The position numbers and the translations under genes were made by a program. 59,419 bases of DNA from Klebsiella pneumoniae (GTDB lineage Bacteria > Pseudomonadota > Gammaproteobacteria > Steroidobacterales > Steroidobacteraceae): contig CAMAQZ010000008.1 in the NCBI GenBank assembly GCA_945860725.1, positions 1 through 59,419 on the forward strand. The letters are read 5' to 3'. The notes beneath the pieces were generated by a model that did not search any database, was not told where the DNA came from, and was given only the letters and a program-made list of their open reading frames with translations. Shown piece after piece: positions 44,348 to 53,924 of the stretch; the first letter of the stretch is position 1, and the number at the start of each line of letters is the position of its first letter.

Positions 44348-45466
44348 ATGCATCTTCGCAGCGCCCTCAGCGGTTCCGTGCTGCAGCTGATCATCGAGGA
44401 TGACTGGACCGCCAGCACCCTGCCCCTGATCGCGCCGCAACTCGATGCGCTCGAATTCGCAGGCCTCGACGGCCTCGAGATCGACGCAGCCCGCGCGGCG
44501 ACGATCGACCTCTCAGGCGCGTGGCTGCTGCACGACCTGTCGCGCCGCGCCGCGGCCACCGGTCTCGCCGTGGTCTGGACGGGTGGCGCGCCACCCCCGA
44601 CGGTCGCGCTGGTGGACGGCACGCTCGGTACCGGGAAGGGCTCTGCCTTCAGCGTTCCCGCGGCGGCGGAGTTCCGTCCCGTCACGGCGATCGGGCGTAC
44701 GGTGGTGGAGCGCTGGGCCGGTCTCCAGGACGGGTTAGCCTTCACCGGCGAGGCGGCTGTCCGCATGTTGCGCGGCGTCCCTAGGGTGAAATCCTGGCGG
44801 CTGATCTCGGTTGCGCGTCATGTGTATGAGACCGGCATCAAGGCGATACCGATCGTCGCGCTGATCGCTTTCTTGATCAGCGTCATCCTCGCCTACATGA
44901 GCGCCGAGCAGTTGATGAAGTTCGGTGCGGACATCTTCGTGGTCGACCTCATCACCATCGCGGTGCTGCGCGAGATGGGGGTGCTGCTCACGGCGATCAT
45001 CGTCGCGGGCCGATCCGGCAGCGCCTTCGCCGCCGAGATCGGTGCGATGAAGCTCAACGAGGAGACCGACGCCCTGCGCGCGATCGGCATCTCGACGATG
45101 GAGGTGCTGGTGTTGCCGCGGGTCATCGGTCTGGTCATCGCCCTGCCGCTGCTCACCGTGGTCGCCGACGCGGTGGGCATCCTCGGTGGCGCCTTGCTCT
45201 GCTACAGCCTCCTCGATATGCCTTTCGTGCAATATTTCCAGCGGGTGCACGAGACGGTGGGCGCGTGGACCTTCTGGGTCGGAATCATCAAGGCGCCCGT
45301 GTTCGCGCTGCTGATCGCCGGTGCCGGTGCCTACCGCGGCATGCAGGTGCGCGGATCTTCACGCGAGCTCGGTCGTCTCACCACCATGGCGGTGGTGCAG
45401 GCGATCTTCCTCGTGATCCTCGCCAACGCGATGTTCGCGGTGCTGTTCATGGAGATGGGGATATGA
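44348..45466 (+). CDS. MlaE-type lipid transport permease with N-terminal STAS-like domain
   Basis: A 372-residue inner-membrane permease. Residues 1-95 resemble a STAS/MlaB domain (LDGLEIDAARAATIDLSGAWLL). Residues 140-372 are the MlaE domain with five or so helices, including VDLITIAVLREMGVLLTAI and AGRSGSAFAAEIGAMKLNEE, the highly conserved MlaE core. The built-in STAS domain replaces a separate MlaB. It is first in a four-gene MCE operon, overlapping the ATPase gene by 4 bp. Phospholipid traffic between the membranes is the expected role. Confidence 0.92.
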   Translation: MHLRSALSGSVLQLIIEDDWTASTLPLIAPQLDALEFAGLDGLEIDAARAATIDLSGAWLLHDLSRRAAATGLAVVWTGGAPPPTVALVDGTLGTGKGSAFSVPAAAEFRPVTAIGRTVVERWAGLQDGLAFTGEAAVRMLRGVPRVKSWRLISVARHVYETGIKAIPIVALIAFLISVILAYMSAEQLMKFGADIFVVDLITIAVLREMGVLLTAIIVAGRSGSAFAAEIGAMKLNEETDALRAIGISTMEVLVLPRVIGLVIALPLLTVVADAVGILGGALLCYSLLDMPFVQYFQRVHETVGAWTFWVGIIKAPVFALLIAGAGAYRGMQVRGSSRELGRLTTMAVVQAIFLVILANAMFAVLFMEMGI

Positions 45467-46257
45467 GCGGGGGTATCGGCGAGCAGGCTGCTGTCGGACC
45501 TGCGATCGAAGCGCTCGGCATTATCAACCGTTTCGGCTCGCAGACCGTGCACGATGGCCTCGACATGTCGGTCGTCCCGGGCGAGGTGTTCGGCATCGTC
45601 GGTGGATCGGGATCCGGCAAAAGCGTGCTGCTGCGTACCATCCTTGGCCTGCACCGGCCGCAAGGCGGCGAGGTGCGTTTCTTCGGCACCGACCTCACAC
45701 GCCTCTCCGACCGTGAACTGCGCGCGGTCAAGGCACAGTACGGGGTCACTTTCCAATCCGGTGCATTGTTCAGTTCGCTCACCGTGTTGCAGAACGTGCA
45801 GCTGCCGATGATCGAGCACCTGCAGTTGCCGCCGCGCGCGCTCGATGAGCTCGCGATGCTGAAGGTGCGCCTAGTCGGACTGCCGGCGGAGGCCGCCTGG
45901 AAGTTCCCGGCACAGCTGTCGGGCGGCATGGTCAAACGCGCGGCGTTGGCTCGGGCGCTCGCGCTCGACCCTCGGCTGCTGTTCCTCGATGAGCCGACCT
46001 CGGGGCTCGATCCGATCGGCGCCGCCTCGTTCGACGAACTGGTGATGGGCCTGCAGCGCGAGTTGGCGCTCACCATCGTGATGATCACCCATGATCTCGA
46101 CAGCATCTTCCGCACCTGCAACAGGGTCGGGGTGATCGTCGACCGCAAGATGGTGTCCGGGACGCTCGCACAGATCACTGAGAACCCGCATCCTTGGATA
46201 CAATCGTATTTCCACGGCGACCGCGCTCGCCGCTTCGAGGTGTCCCATGGAGCGTGA
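45463..46257 (+). CDS. MlaF-type ABC ATPase
   Basis: A 264-residue ATPase. Walker A is GGSGSGKSVLLRT (residues 47-59), the signature is LSGGMVKRAALARAL, and Walker B is LLFLDEPTSGLDPIG, with ITHD as switch. The G-M-V-K-R in the signature is typical of MlaF. ATG at 45463 overlaps the permease stop, and the gene overlaps the MCE gene by 11 bp. It powers the MlaE-like permease. Confidence 0.95.
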   Translation: MSGGIGEQAAVGPAIEALGIINRFGSQTVHDGLDMSVVPGEVFGIVGGSGSGKSVLLRTILGLHRPQGGEVRFFGTDLTRLSDRELRAVKAQYGVTFQSGALFSSLTVLQNVQLPMIEHLQLPPRALDELAMLKVRLVGLPAEAAWKFPAQLSGGMVKRAALARALALDPRLLFLDEPTSGLDPIGAASFDELVMGLQRELALTIVMITHDLDSIFRTCNRVGVIVDRKMVSGTLAQITENPHPWIQSYFHGDRARRFEVSHGA

Positions 46258-47182
46258 GGCGAACTACACCGCAGTCGGCGCCTTCGTGCTGCTGGTGGCG
46301 GCGCTCGCAGCGGCATTCGTCTACTGGTACTCGGACGCCCGCAATGCGCGTTCCTACGAGCGCCACGAGATCTACTTCGAGGGGTCGGTCAGCGGCCTCA
46401 CCGTGGGCAGCACGGTGCGCTACCTCGGCGTCGATGTCGGTCGTGTGGCCGCGATCCGCATCGATCGGCGCTCGGCTTCCCGTGTGCAGGTGATCGTCGA
46501 CCTCGATGACTCCACCCCCATCGCCGAGAAGACCGTCGCGGAGCTCTCGCTGCTCGGCGTCACGGGGCTTCTGTACATTGACCTGCTCGGCGATGCGGGC
46601 AGCAAGCGCCTCGCCGCAGCCGTCCCGGGCGAGCAGTTCCCGGTGATCCGCTCGGTACGCTCGAATTTCGACACGCTATTGATGGGTGTGCCGGAGATGC
46701 TGGGGCGGGCGTCCGATGTCGCGCAGCGTGCCGGCCGCCTTTTGGCTGACGAGAACATCGCAGCGTTGTCGACGCTGATCGCCAATCTCGATCGTGCGAG
46801 CCGCAATCTGCCGGCGACGATGCGTGAGACCGACGCCTTGGTGCGCGACCTACGCTCGACGGTCCAGGAACTGGGCGCTGCCGCGACGGCCCTGCGCGAG
46901 ACGACCGAGGTGACGGCGCCCGGTATCCGCGAGATCGTGCAGCGGCTCGGCGTGGTGTCGGGGAACCTCGCCTCCAGCAGCACACAGCTCGACCGTTTCA
47001 TCGCGGATAACGCCGGGTCTGCCTCCGAGTTCACGCGCAACGGTCTGCCGGAGATCGAGCGCTTGGTCGAGGAGAGCCGTGCGGCGGCCGATGAGCTGCG
47101 CGCCCTCAGCCGTTCCCTGCGCGATGATCCTTCGCAGTTGCTCTATCCACCGTCGCCGCGCGGCGTCGAGGTGCCACGATGA
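46247..47182 (+). CDS. MlaD-type MCE-domain protein
   Basis: A 311-residue periplasmic lipid-binding protein anchored by one N-terminal helix (residues 10-28, VGAFVLLVAALAAAFVYW). The MCE domain (about residues 40-118) begins YFEGSVSGLTVGSTVRYLGVDVG. A helical tail with repeats of the form T-x-x-E-L-x-x-x-x follows, longer than in E. coli MlaD and like MCE proteins that form tube or needle structures. It overlaps the ATPase gene by 11 bp and the lipoprotein gene by 4 bp. Confidence 0.93.
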   Translation: MEREANYTAVGAFVLLVAALAAAFVYWYSDARNARSYERHEIYFEGSVSGLTVGSTVRYLGVDVGRVAAIRIDRRSASRVQVIVDLDDSTPIAEKTVAELSLLGVTGLLYIDLLGDAGSKRLAAAVPGEQFPVIRSVRSNFDTLLMGVPEMLGRASDVAQRAGRLLADENIAALSTLIANLDRASRNLPATMRETDALVRDLRSTVQELGAAATALRETTEVTAPGIREIVQRLGVVSGNLASSSTQLDRFIADNAGSASEFTRNGLPEIERLVEESRAAADELRALSRSLRDDPSQLLYPPSPRGVEVPR

Positions 47183-47793
47183 CACGATCTGCATGGCTTG
47201 CCGCACCGGCCTTCTGCGGCCTCGCATTGCTCAGCGGTTGTGCCAGCTTGCTCGGCAGTCGCGAGTCGGCTCCCGTCACTTATGTGCTGCGTCCTGCTGT
47301 CGTGGCGGTGGTCGTGCCCGGCACCGGCACGAAGTCGCTGCAAGTGCAGCGGGTGGTGGTCGCACCCGGTTATGCGCGCGATGAGATCTTGCGTACCGAA
47401 CCGGATCGTCGCCTCGGGCAGTACGCATCGAGCCGTTGGCCGGATGCGCTGCCGGCGGTCGTCGAACGATTGGCGGTGGATGCGGCGCGCGGATCCGGCG
47501 CGTGGTCGGTGGTGCATGACGCGGCTGCGCCGCTCCCCGCGACCGAATTGCTGCGCTTGACCGTGCGGCGTTTCGACGCGGAGTACACCGTAGAGGGTCG
47601 TGCGCCGACGGTTCGGGTGGTCATCGATGCCACCGTCTCGCGGCGCAGCGATCGAGCCTTGCTCTCGGCATTCACGGTCGAGACGTCAGCGCAGGCCGCC
47701 GACGATCGGATGTCGGCCATCGTCGCGGCGTTCGATGAGGCAGCGGGTGTGGCCATGGAGCGCATCGCGCGTCAGGCTGCAGCGGCGCAATAG
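47179..47793 (+). CDS. ABC-type transport auxiliary lipoprotein (PqiC-like)
   Basis: A 204-residue lipoprotein with signal and lipobox LLSGC near residue 21. The PqiC/YmbA-type domain shows in YVLRPA, LQVQRVVVAPGYARDEILRTEPDRRL and a late helical segment. In Pqi systems this lipoprotein sits at the outer membrane and meets the MCE tube. As the last gene of this operon it suggests the transporter is Pqi-like in its outer end rather than using MlaC and MlaA, which are absent here. Confidence 0.85.
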   Translation: MTRSAWLAAPAFCGLALLSGCASLLGSRESAPVTYVLRPAVVAVVVPGTGTKSLQVQRVVVAPGYARDEILRTEPDRRLGQYASSRWPDALPAVVERLAVDAARGSGAWSVVHDAAAPLPATELLRLTVRRFDAEYTVEGRAPTVRVVIDATVSRRSDRALLSAFTVETSAQAADDRMSAIVAAFDEAAGVAMERIARQAAAAQ

Positions 47794-47831
47794 AGCACCG
47801 CCTCCTACGCACCGCACACGACGGATGTCCG

Positions 47832-49760
47832 TCACGGTGCCGCCGTCGCGGCCTCCAGTTCTGCTCCGATGGCCAGCCAACGCTCCTCGAGCGCCTCGAT
47901 CTGCGCCGACAACTGCGCGTGGCGCAAGGGCAGTCCGCGCGCAGCGTCAGTGCTCGCGGCGTACAGCGCGGGGTCGGCAAGCTGGGCTTCCATCGCTGTC
48001 CGCTCGGTGTTGCAGCGCTCAAGATCCTCTTCGATGCGGCGCATCTCCGCACGCAACGGTGTCAGACGATTGCGTCGTTCCGCGTCGAGGCGCCGCTGCT
48101 CACGGCGATCGGCGGCGGTGAGCGGCACGGTATCCATCGTCGTGTCGCCGCCGATGCTGGATGGGGCGCTGGTCGTGGCGTCCTCGCCTTGACCGAGCCA
48201 ACGCGCGTAGTCGGCGAGGTCGCCGTCGTAGGGTTCGATGCGGCCGGCGCGCACCCGCACGAACTCATCGCACACGCCGCCGAGCAGCCCGCGGTCATGC
48301 GACACCAGCACCACGGCGCCTGCGAACTCCTGCAGCGCGACCAACAGCGCATCACGCATCTCGTGGTCGAGGTGGTTGGTGGGTTCGTCGAGCAGCAGCA
48401 GGTTCGGACGGCGGGCCACGAGGATGGCGAGCGACAGCCTCGCGCGTTCGCCGCCGGAGAACCGGCCCACCGGCTCGAACACGCGATCGCCGCGGAAGCC
48501 GAACGAGCCGAGATGGTCGCGCTGTTGTTGCTCGGTCCATCCGCGCGCCGGTCCGCCACGGCGTGCGAGCTGGCCGAGCGCACTGTCGCCCGGGTCGAGC
48601 TGGTCGACCTCGAGCTGTGCGAAGAACCCGACTTCGAGGTCGGGCGCAGCGGTGCGGGCACCACTGAGCGGCTCCAGATCGCCCGCGAGCGTACGGACCA
48701 GCGTGGATTTGCCCGCACCGTTGCGGCCGAGGATGCCGAGGCGCATACCGGGCCGGACCGACAATCGGATGTCGCTGAGCACGGCCCGACCTGGATAGCC
48801 GGCGGCGACCCGATCGAGCACCACGAGCGGTTCGGGCAGCCTCGCGGGTTCGGCGAACGACCATTCGAACGCCGACTCGCCTTGTTGTTCGATGATCGAC
48901 GGCAGGCGCTCGAGCCATTTGATGCGGCTTTGGGCTTGGCGGGCTTTGGTAGCTTGTGCGCGGAAACGGTCGATGAAGCTCTGCACCCTGGCGGTCTCAC
49001 GCCGCAGCTTCTCGTTGACGGCCTGTTGCTGCGCCAGACGTGCCGCGCGCAGCGTCTCGAAACGACTGAAGTCCCCAGCGTAGGAATCGATGCGTCCGCC
49101 CTGGATGTGCAGCACGCGGCCGACGACGGCATCGAGGAAGTCGCGATCGTGCGAGACCAGCAGCAGCATGCCGCGATAGTCCTGCAGCCAACGCTCCAGC
49201 CACAACACGGCATCGAGATCGAGGTGGTTGGTCGGTTCATCGAGCAGCAAGAGCTGCGACGGGCACATGAGGGCGCGTGCGAGGTTGGCGCGCATGCGCA
49301 GCCCGCCGGAGAACTCGGCGATCGGCCGGTCGATCGCCGCAGCCTCGAAGCCGAGCCCATCGAGCAGCGCCGCCGCGCGACTGCGCGCCGTGTAACCCCC
49401 GAGGTGATCGTACTCGCCGAGCCAGCGGGCTTGCGTGAGACCATCGCCGGCGTGCTGCGCTGCGGCCAATTGTCGCTCGCAGCTGCGCAGTGCGGCATCA
49501 CCGTCGATCACGTGTTCGACCACCGGCTGCTGCGAGTGCGGCAGTTCCTGCGAGACCACGGCGATGGTCAGTCCCGGCGGGCACTCGAAGTCCCCTTGGT
49601 CCGGCGCGACCGTGCCCTGCAGCAGGGCGAGCAGCGTGGATTTGCCACAGCCGTTACGGCCGACCACACCGATCTTCTCGCCTTGCAACAAGCTGAGCGT
49701 GGCGTGTTCGATGAGGGGTTCGGGGCCGCGTCGCAGGCGGACATCGCGCAGGTTGATCAC
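47832..49760 (-). CDS. ABC-F family ATPase (YheS-like)
   Basis: A 642-residue soluble protein with two ABC domains and no membrane helices. Walker A motifs are GRNGCGKSTLL and GRNGAGKSTLV; signatures are FSGGLRMRANLARAL and FSGGERARLSLAI; both Walker B segments read LLLLDEPTNHLD. The linker between them is the basic P-site tRNA-interaction region, and a coiled-coil C-terminal tail (about residues 560-635) follows. ABC-F proteins act on ribosomes; length and tail fit YheS, close to 637 residues in E. coli. Antibiotic resistance is possible but not indicated. Confidence 0.92.
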   Translation of the reverse strand: MINLRDVRLRRGPEPLIEHATLSLLQGEKIGVVGRNGCGKSTLLALLQGTVAPDQGDFECPPGLTIAVVSQELPHSQQPVVEHVIDGDAALRSCERQLAAAQHAGDGLTQARWLGEYDHLGGYTARSRAAALLDGLGFEAAAIDRPIAEFSGGLRMRANLARALMCPSQLLLLDEPTNHLDLDAVLWLERWLQDYRGMLLLVSHDRDFLDAVVGRVLHIQGGRIDSYAGDFSRFETLRAARLAQQQAVNEKLRRETARVQSFIDRFRAQATKARQAQSRIKWLERLPSIIEQQGESAFEWSFAEPARLPEPLVVLDRVAAGYPGRAVLSDIRLSVRPGMRLGILGRNGAGKSTLVRTLAGDLEPLSGARTAAPDLEVGFFAQLEVDQLDPGDSALGQLARRGGPARGWTEQQQRDHLGSFGFRGDRVFEPVGRFSGGERARLSLAILVARRPNLLLLDEPTNHLDHEMRDALLVALQEFAGAVVLVSHDRGLLGGVCDEFVRVRAGRIEPYDGDLADYARWLGQGEDATTSAPSSIGGDTTMDTVPLTAADRREQRRLDAERRNRLTPLRAEMRRIEEDLERCNTERTAMEAQLADPALYAASTDAARGLPLRHAQLSAQIEALEERWLAIGAELEAATAAP

Positions 49761-49825
49761 CGGCGGATTTTAGGCGTTCTGCGGGTCTGCGGGACGCTGT
49801 TCCAGCAGGTCGTGGTGCATCCGGT

Positions 49826-50620
49826 ATGCTTCCTCCCGTGATGCCACGCCTTGAAGACACCGGCTTCCGCCCGCTCGATGCGCAGGAACTCACCGGCCGA
49901 GCGCGCACCCATCTGCTGCAGCTCGAGTCGCCACGCTGCCTGCTGCACGCTGCCGTGGCGGGTCCGTTCCTGGCGCTGCACGCCGCCGCTGCACACGCGG
50001 GCATCGATCTCAGGCCGGCCTCGTCGTTCCGCGATTTCGACCGTCAGTGCCTCATCTGGAACGAGAAGTTCCGCGGCGATCGTCCACTGCTCGACCGGTC
50101 GGGGCGGGTGCTCCTGGCAGCGTCGCTGCCGGTCGCGGAGCGCATCGAGGCGATCCTCGCGTGGTCGGCGCTGCCCGGTGCCAGCCGCCATCATTGGGGC
50201 ACCGACCTCGATGTCTACGATGCCGCGGCGCTGCCTGCCGACGAGCGGCCCCGGTTGGTGCCGGAGGAATATCGGGCGGGCGGCCCGTTCGCGCGGCTCG
50301 ATGCTTGGCTGACGAGCCATGCGGCGCGCTTCGGGTTCTTCCGGCCGTATGCCGCCGAGCGGGGCGGTGTCGCGCCCGAACCTTGGCATATCAGCCATGC
50401 CCGCGTTGCAGAGGACTGTCTGGCGCGGCTCGATGCCGCGGTGTTGCGTGAGGCGCTGTCGTCGGTCGAACTGGAAGGCGCCGGCGAGATCGACCGGCGT
50501 ATCGAGGACTGGCACGCGCGCTTCGTCCGCGCGGTGGACGCTGCGCCAGCGGCGGCGTTGATGGCGCGCCTGTCGCCCGTGTCAGCGCGTGAACTCGGCG
50601 ATGACGGGCGTATGGTCTGA
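49826..50620 (+). CDS. M15 (VanY/LdcB-like) D-alanyl-D-alanine carboxypeptidase
   Basis: A 264-residue zinc peptidase. Motifs are ASSFRDFDRQ, SRHHWGTDLDVYD (the H-x6-D zinc ligands) and PEPWHISH, the late His and catalytic Glu region. It should trim peptidoglycan stem peptides. No clear signal peptide is present, which is unusual for the family; the start could also be ATG 15 bp later (49841). The 3' 39 bp overlap the convergent exonuclease III gene. Confidence 0.88.
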   Translation: MLPPVMPRLEDTGFRPLDAQELTGRARTHLLQLESPRCLLHAAVAGPFLALHAAAAHAGIDLRPASSFRDFDRQCLIWNEKFRGDRPLLDRSGRVLLAASLPVAERIEAILAWSALPGASRHHWGTDLDVYDAAALPADERPRLVPEEYRAGGPFARLDAWLTSHAARFGFFRPYAAERGGVAPEPWHISHARVAEDCLARLDAAVLREALSSVELEGAGEIDRRIEDWHARFVRAVDAAPAAALMARLSPVSARELGDDGRMV

Positions 50621-51364
50621 CGGGCGCTCGGCGCGCCGCGGCTCGCGGTCGATGTGACAGCCGCTGCAGCGCGCCGCGAGGGCGGCATGGGCGAAGATCA
50701 GGTCGATGCGCAAGCCGTGATTGCGACGGAACGCGCCTTGGCGGTAGTCCCACCAGCTGAAGCTGCCTTCGGCTTGGTCGAAACGCCGGAACAGGTCGAT
50801 GAAGCCCGCGTCGGCGATCCGTTGCAGGGCTGCGCGCTCTTCGGGGCTGACATGTACGCCGCCCGCCCATTTGACCGGGTCGTGCACATCGCGGTCTTCC
50901 GGGGCGATGTTGAAGTCACCGAGCACGACCAGGTTCTCGCGCCGACCGAAATCGCCGCCGAGCCAGTCCGCCAAGGCAGCCAGCCAGCCGAGCTTGTAGG
51001 CGAACTTGTCGCTGCCGAGTGCCTGTCCGTTCGGTACATAGAGATCGAGCACCGTGAGCCCGGCCGTCTCGACCGCTAGCACGCGGCGCTGCTCGTCCGG
51101 GAACCCCGGCAGCTCGGTGGCGAGCACGGTGATCGGTTCGCGCGACAGCACCGCGACGCCGTTGTAGGTGCGTTGGCCAGCATGGACGCTGTGGTAGCCG
51201 AGCGCCGTCAGATCGGCGGACGGAAAATCCGCATCGGTGGTCTTGGTCTCCTGCAGCGCGATGATGTCAGGGGTGGTCGCCGCGGACCATTCGGCCAATT
51301 GCGGCAGGCGGACCCGCAGCGAGTTCACGTTCCAGGTGGCGATGCGTAAGGTATCCATGCGCAT
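50582..51364 (-). CDS. xthA: Exodeoxyribonuclease III (AP endonuclease)
   Basis: A 260-residue EEP-fold nuclease of base-excision repair. Motifs: LRIATWNVNSLRVRLPQLAEW, IIALQETKT (catalytic Glu), LDLYVPNGQALGSDKFAYKL, VVLGDFNIAPEDRDVHDP (catalytic Asp, Asn), LRIDLIF and the final SDHTPV His. Either of two ATGs six bases apart (51364, 51358) can serve. It cuts at abasic sites and removes 3' blocks left by oxidation, which suits the peroxide-defence content of this window. Ends inside the M15 peptidase gene. Confidence 0.95.
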   Translation of the reverse strand: MRMDTLRIATWNVNSLRVRLPQLAEWSAATTPDIIALQETKTTDADFPSADLTALGYHSVHAGQRTYNGVAVLSREPITVLATELPGFPDEQRRVLAVETAGLTVLDLYVPNGQALGSDKFAYKLGWLAALADWLGGDFGRRENLVVLGDFNIAPEDRDVHDPVKWAGGVHVSPEERAALQRIADAGFIDLFRRFDQAEGSFSWWDYRQGAFRRNHGLRIDLIFAHAALAARCSGCHIDREPRRAERPSDHTPVIAEFTR

Positions 51365-51415
51365 AGGTTAATCCAGCCCGTGCCCCGCTGCGCGGACCGC
51401 GTGTAGGATGTCGCT

Positions 51416-52771
51416 ATGCAAGCTTCTAGATACGACCTGGTGGTGATCGGCGGTGGCAGCGGCGGGCTCGCCTGCGCGCAGCGCGCGGCGGAGTACGGTG
51501 CGCGCGTGGCGATCGTGGAGTCGGCACGCTTGGGCGGCACCTGCGTCAATGTGGGCTGTGTGCCGAAGAAAATCATGTGGAACGCGGCGCAGATCGCCCA
51601 TGCCGCTCACGATGCTGTGCATTACGGTTTCGATCTCACGCTGGGCGGTCACGATTGGTCGGCGTTGCGGGCGGCGCGTGACGCCTACATCGTGCGGCTG
51701 AACGGCATCTACGAACGCAACCTCGGCAACCGTAAGGTCGAGCTGTTCCGCGGCCATGCGGCGTTCGTCGCACCGAACCAGGTCCGCGTCGGGGATACAC
51801 TGCTCGAAGCGCCGCAGGTGGTCATCGCGACCGGGGGTCGTCCTGCGGTGCCGGCGATACCGGGTGCGGAGCACGGCATCACCTCAGACGGGTTCTTCGA
51901 GCTTGCCGATCGACCGCAGCGGGTGGCGGTCGTGGGCAGCGGCTACATCGCGGTGGAGCTCGCCGGTGTGTTCGCTGCGCTCGGCAGCGAGGTGACCATG
52001 GTGCTGCGCCGCGACCGCGTGCTGCGGAATTTCGAGGCCATGCTCGGGACGGGGTTGCGCAAGATCATGGAGGACGACGGCGTCGTCTTCCTCGAGCACG
52101 CGGTGCCGCAGGCGCTGGAGCGGGACGCCGACGGTACGCTGCGGCTCGCCTTGCAGGAGGGTCGGGTCGCAGGTCCTTTCGATGCGGTGCTGTGGGCCAT
52201 CGGTCGTGAGCCTGTGGTCGAGGGTCTCGGGCTCGAACGGGCCGGCGTGACGCGTGATGCGGCCGGTTGCATCCCGGTCGATGCGCTGCAACAGACCGAT
52301 ATCCCCGGCATCCACGCCATCGGCGATGTCACCGGGCGCGCTCAATTGACGCCGGTCGCCATCGCGGCGGGGCGACGATGGTCCGACCGGGTGTTCGGCG
52401 GTATGACCGACCGCCGCCTCGATTACTCGGACATCCCGACCGTGGTCTTCAGCCATCCCCCGATCGGCACGGTGGGTCTGTCGGAGGCCGAGGCCGTGGC
52501 GCATCACGGTGCCGCGGCGGTGAAGGTCTATACCTCGAGCTTCGTGCCGATGTACCACGCGCTGACGCCGCACAAACCCCGCACCGAGATGAAACTGGTG
52601 ACGGTGGGGTCGGAGCAGCGCATCGTCGGTTGCCATGTGATCGGCGCGGGAGCCGACGAGATGTTGCAAGGTTTTGCAGTGGCGCTGCGCATGGGTGCCA
52701 CCAAGCGCGACTTCGACGATACGATCGCGATCCATCCGACGAGCGCCGAGGAGTTCGTCACGATGCGTTGA
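51416..52771 (+). CDS. gor: Glutathione-disulfide reductase
   Basis: A 451-residue FAD flavoprotein that reduces oxidised glutathione with NADPH. FAD site: [21 protein letters not shown]. Redox-active pair C43/C48 in [18 protein letters not shown] site: [21 protein letters not shown]. The catalytic His-Glu pair is in [13 protein letters not shown] at the C-terminus, as in Gor. ATG at 51416 has AGGA about eight bases upstream. A trypanothione- or mercuric-type reductase is unlikely given these motifs and length. Confidence 0.95.
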   Translation: MQASRYDLVVIGGGSGGLACAQRAAEYGARVAIVESARLGGTCVNVGCVPKKIMWNAAQIAHAAHDAVHYGFDLTLGGHDWSALRAARDAYIVRLNGIYERNLGNRKVELFRGHAAFVAPNQVRVGDTLLEAPQVVIATGGRPAVPAIPGAEHGITSDGFFELADRPQRVAVVGSGYIAVELAGVFAALGSEVTMVLRRDRVLRNFEAMLGTGLRKIMEDDGVVFLEHAVPQALERDADGTLRLALQEGRVAGPFDAVLWAIGREPVVEGLGLERAGVTRDAAGCIPVDALQQTDIPGIHAIGDVTGRAQLTPVAIAAGRRWSDRVFGGMTDRRLDYSDIPTVVFSHPPIGTVGLSEAEAVAHHGAAAVKVYTSSFVPMYHALTPHKPRTEMKLVTVGSEQRIVGCHVIGAGADEMLQGFAVALRMGATKRDFDDTIAIHPTSAEEFVTMR

Positions 52772-52789
52772 GCGGCGTCTCGCGCCGCT
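52771..52789. terminator. Hairpin between convergent gor and yqhA-like genes
   Basis: AGCGGCG, loop TCTCG, CGCCGCT gives a perfect 7-bp GC-rich stem directly at the gor stop, 5 bp before the end of the opposite gene. No T-run follows, but the position between converging genes suits a bidirectional stop or pause. Confidence 0.4.
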
Positions 52790-52793
52790 GACT

Positions 52794-53315
52794 TCAAATC
52801 TCGGTGCGGTCGTGGCTGCGGTGCGAGGCGAAGGACATCCGGTCGAGTACGCCGAGCAGCAGCGCCGAGACCACGAAGGTCAGGTGCAGCACGACGTACC
52901 AGAGGATCTTGTCGTTCGGTATCGTCTTGACGTCCATGAACACCTTCAGCAGGTGGATGGAGGAGATCGCGACGATGGAGGCGGCGACCTTCAGCTTCAG
53001 GGTGCCCGCGTCGAGCCTGCCGAGCCAACCAAGTTTCTCGCGTTCTTGGCCCACATCGATGCGCGACACGAAGTTCTCGTAGCCCGAGAACATCACCATC
53101 ACGATCAGGCTGCCGACCAGCACGATGTCGATCAACGTCAGCACCACGAGCACCAGTCGGTCTTCGGCGATGGATCCGACCATCAGCAAGACATGAATGG
53201 CTTCCTGGAAGAATTTGACGCCGAGCGCGAAAAGAGCCAGCGCGAGGCCCAGGTACATCGGCGCCAGCAACCAACGGCAGGCGAACAGAAGTTTCTCGAT
53301 CTGGCGTTCCAACAT
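52794..53315 (-). CDS. YqhA/UPF0114 family membrane protein
   Basis: A 173-residue inner-membrane protein with four hydrophobic helices (about residues 12-35, 52-75, 107-128 and 136-156). The sequence [22 protein letters not shown] and the conserved [13 protein letters not shown] segment mark the UPF0114 (YqhA) family, whose function is unknown. Convergent with gor; 10 bp after the acetyltransferase gene on the same strand. Confidence 0.9.
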   Translation of the reverse strand: MLERQIEKLLFACRWLLAPMYLGLALALFALGVKFFQEAIHVLLMVGSIAEDRLVLVVLTLIDIVLVGSLIVMVMFSGYENFVSRIDVGQEREKLGWLGRLDAGTLKLKVAASIVAISSIHLLKVFMDVKTIPNDKILWYVVLHLTFVVSALLLGVLDRMSFASHRSHDRTEI

Positions 53316-53325
53316 GTGCGGGATT

Positions 53326-53856
53326 CTACCTCAAGCATGTCCGGAATACATTGACCGCAGCAGCCCCCTCAGCGAGGGGTCTGCAGTCCTCCAGTGTCAT
53401 GTCGAGCTTGACGAGCACGCGCATCGAGCGCGTGTTGTCCGGCGAGGTGATGGCCAACACCTCGGTGAGGCCGAGTGCGTCCCGGCTGTGGGCCAACACG
53501 GCGCGTCCGGCTTCGGTCGCGATGCCCGCCCCCCAACCCGCAGGCAGCAAGGCAAAGCCGAGATCCGGTAGCGGTAGTGTGTCGCGTCGCACCAAGCCGC
53601 ACATGCCGATGACCGTCTGGTCGCTCTGCAGCGCCACGCGCAACAGCCCGTGACCGTGCCTGCGATAGCTCGCCATGGGGCCTTCGCGCAGGTAGCGGCG
53701 GGCGTCATCCAGCGTCCGAACCCCACGATCACCGATGAATTCGTGGAACGAGGGCTCGTTGAGCAGTCGCAGCACGAAGGACGCATCCTGCTCGGTGAAC
53801 TCCCGCAAGGCCAGGCGGGGGGTGTCGATGGCTATCGCGGTCGTGTCAGGGTTCAT
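53326..53856 (-). CDS. GNAT-family N-acetyltransferase (RimJ/RimL-like)
   Basis: A 176-residue acyl-CoA transferase. [35 protein letters not shown] is the typical RimL-like opening (key residues R-L-x-L-R). A central GMCGLVRRD and [21 protein letters not shown] form strands 4-5 and the acetyl-CoA loop, and [17 protein letters not shown] follows. ATG at 53856 begins the domain; the longer frame to 54108 is antisense to the photolyase gene and is rejected. Acceptor unknown. It is divergent from the FeS photolyase gene, 68 bp away. Confidence 0.9.
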   Translation of the reverse strand: MNPDTTAIAIDTPRLALREFTEQDASFVLRLLNEPSFHEFIGDRGVRTLDDARRYLREGPMASYRRHGHGLLRVALQSDQTVIGMCGLVRRDTLPLPDLGFALLPAGWGAGIATEAGRAVLAHSRDALGLTEVLAITSPDNTRSMRVLVKLDMTLEDCRPLAEGAAAVNVFRTCLR

Positions 53857-53924
53857 GGCGGTCGCTGGAGGTTGGACGGCGTTGCCGGATAGTACGCCGA
53901 CCGCATCACCGGTGATAATGGACC

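Noticed and set aside
47820-47833. GACGGA/TCCGTC repeat at the end of the ABC-F gene as a terminator
   Set aside because: The loop would be only two bases and there is no T-run.
47919-49841. Long plus-strand open frame opposite the ABC-F gene
   Set aside because: The minus strand encodes both ABC domains with all motifs; the opposite frame is an artefact of GC-rich codons.
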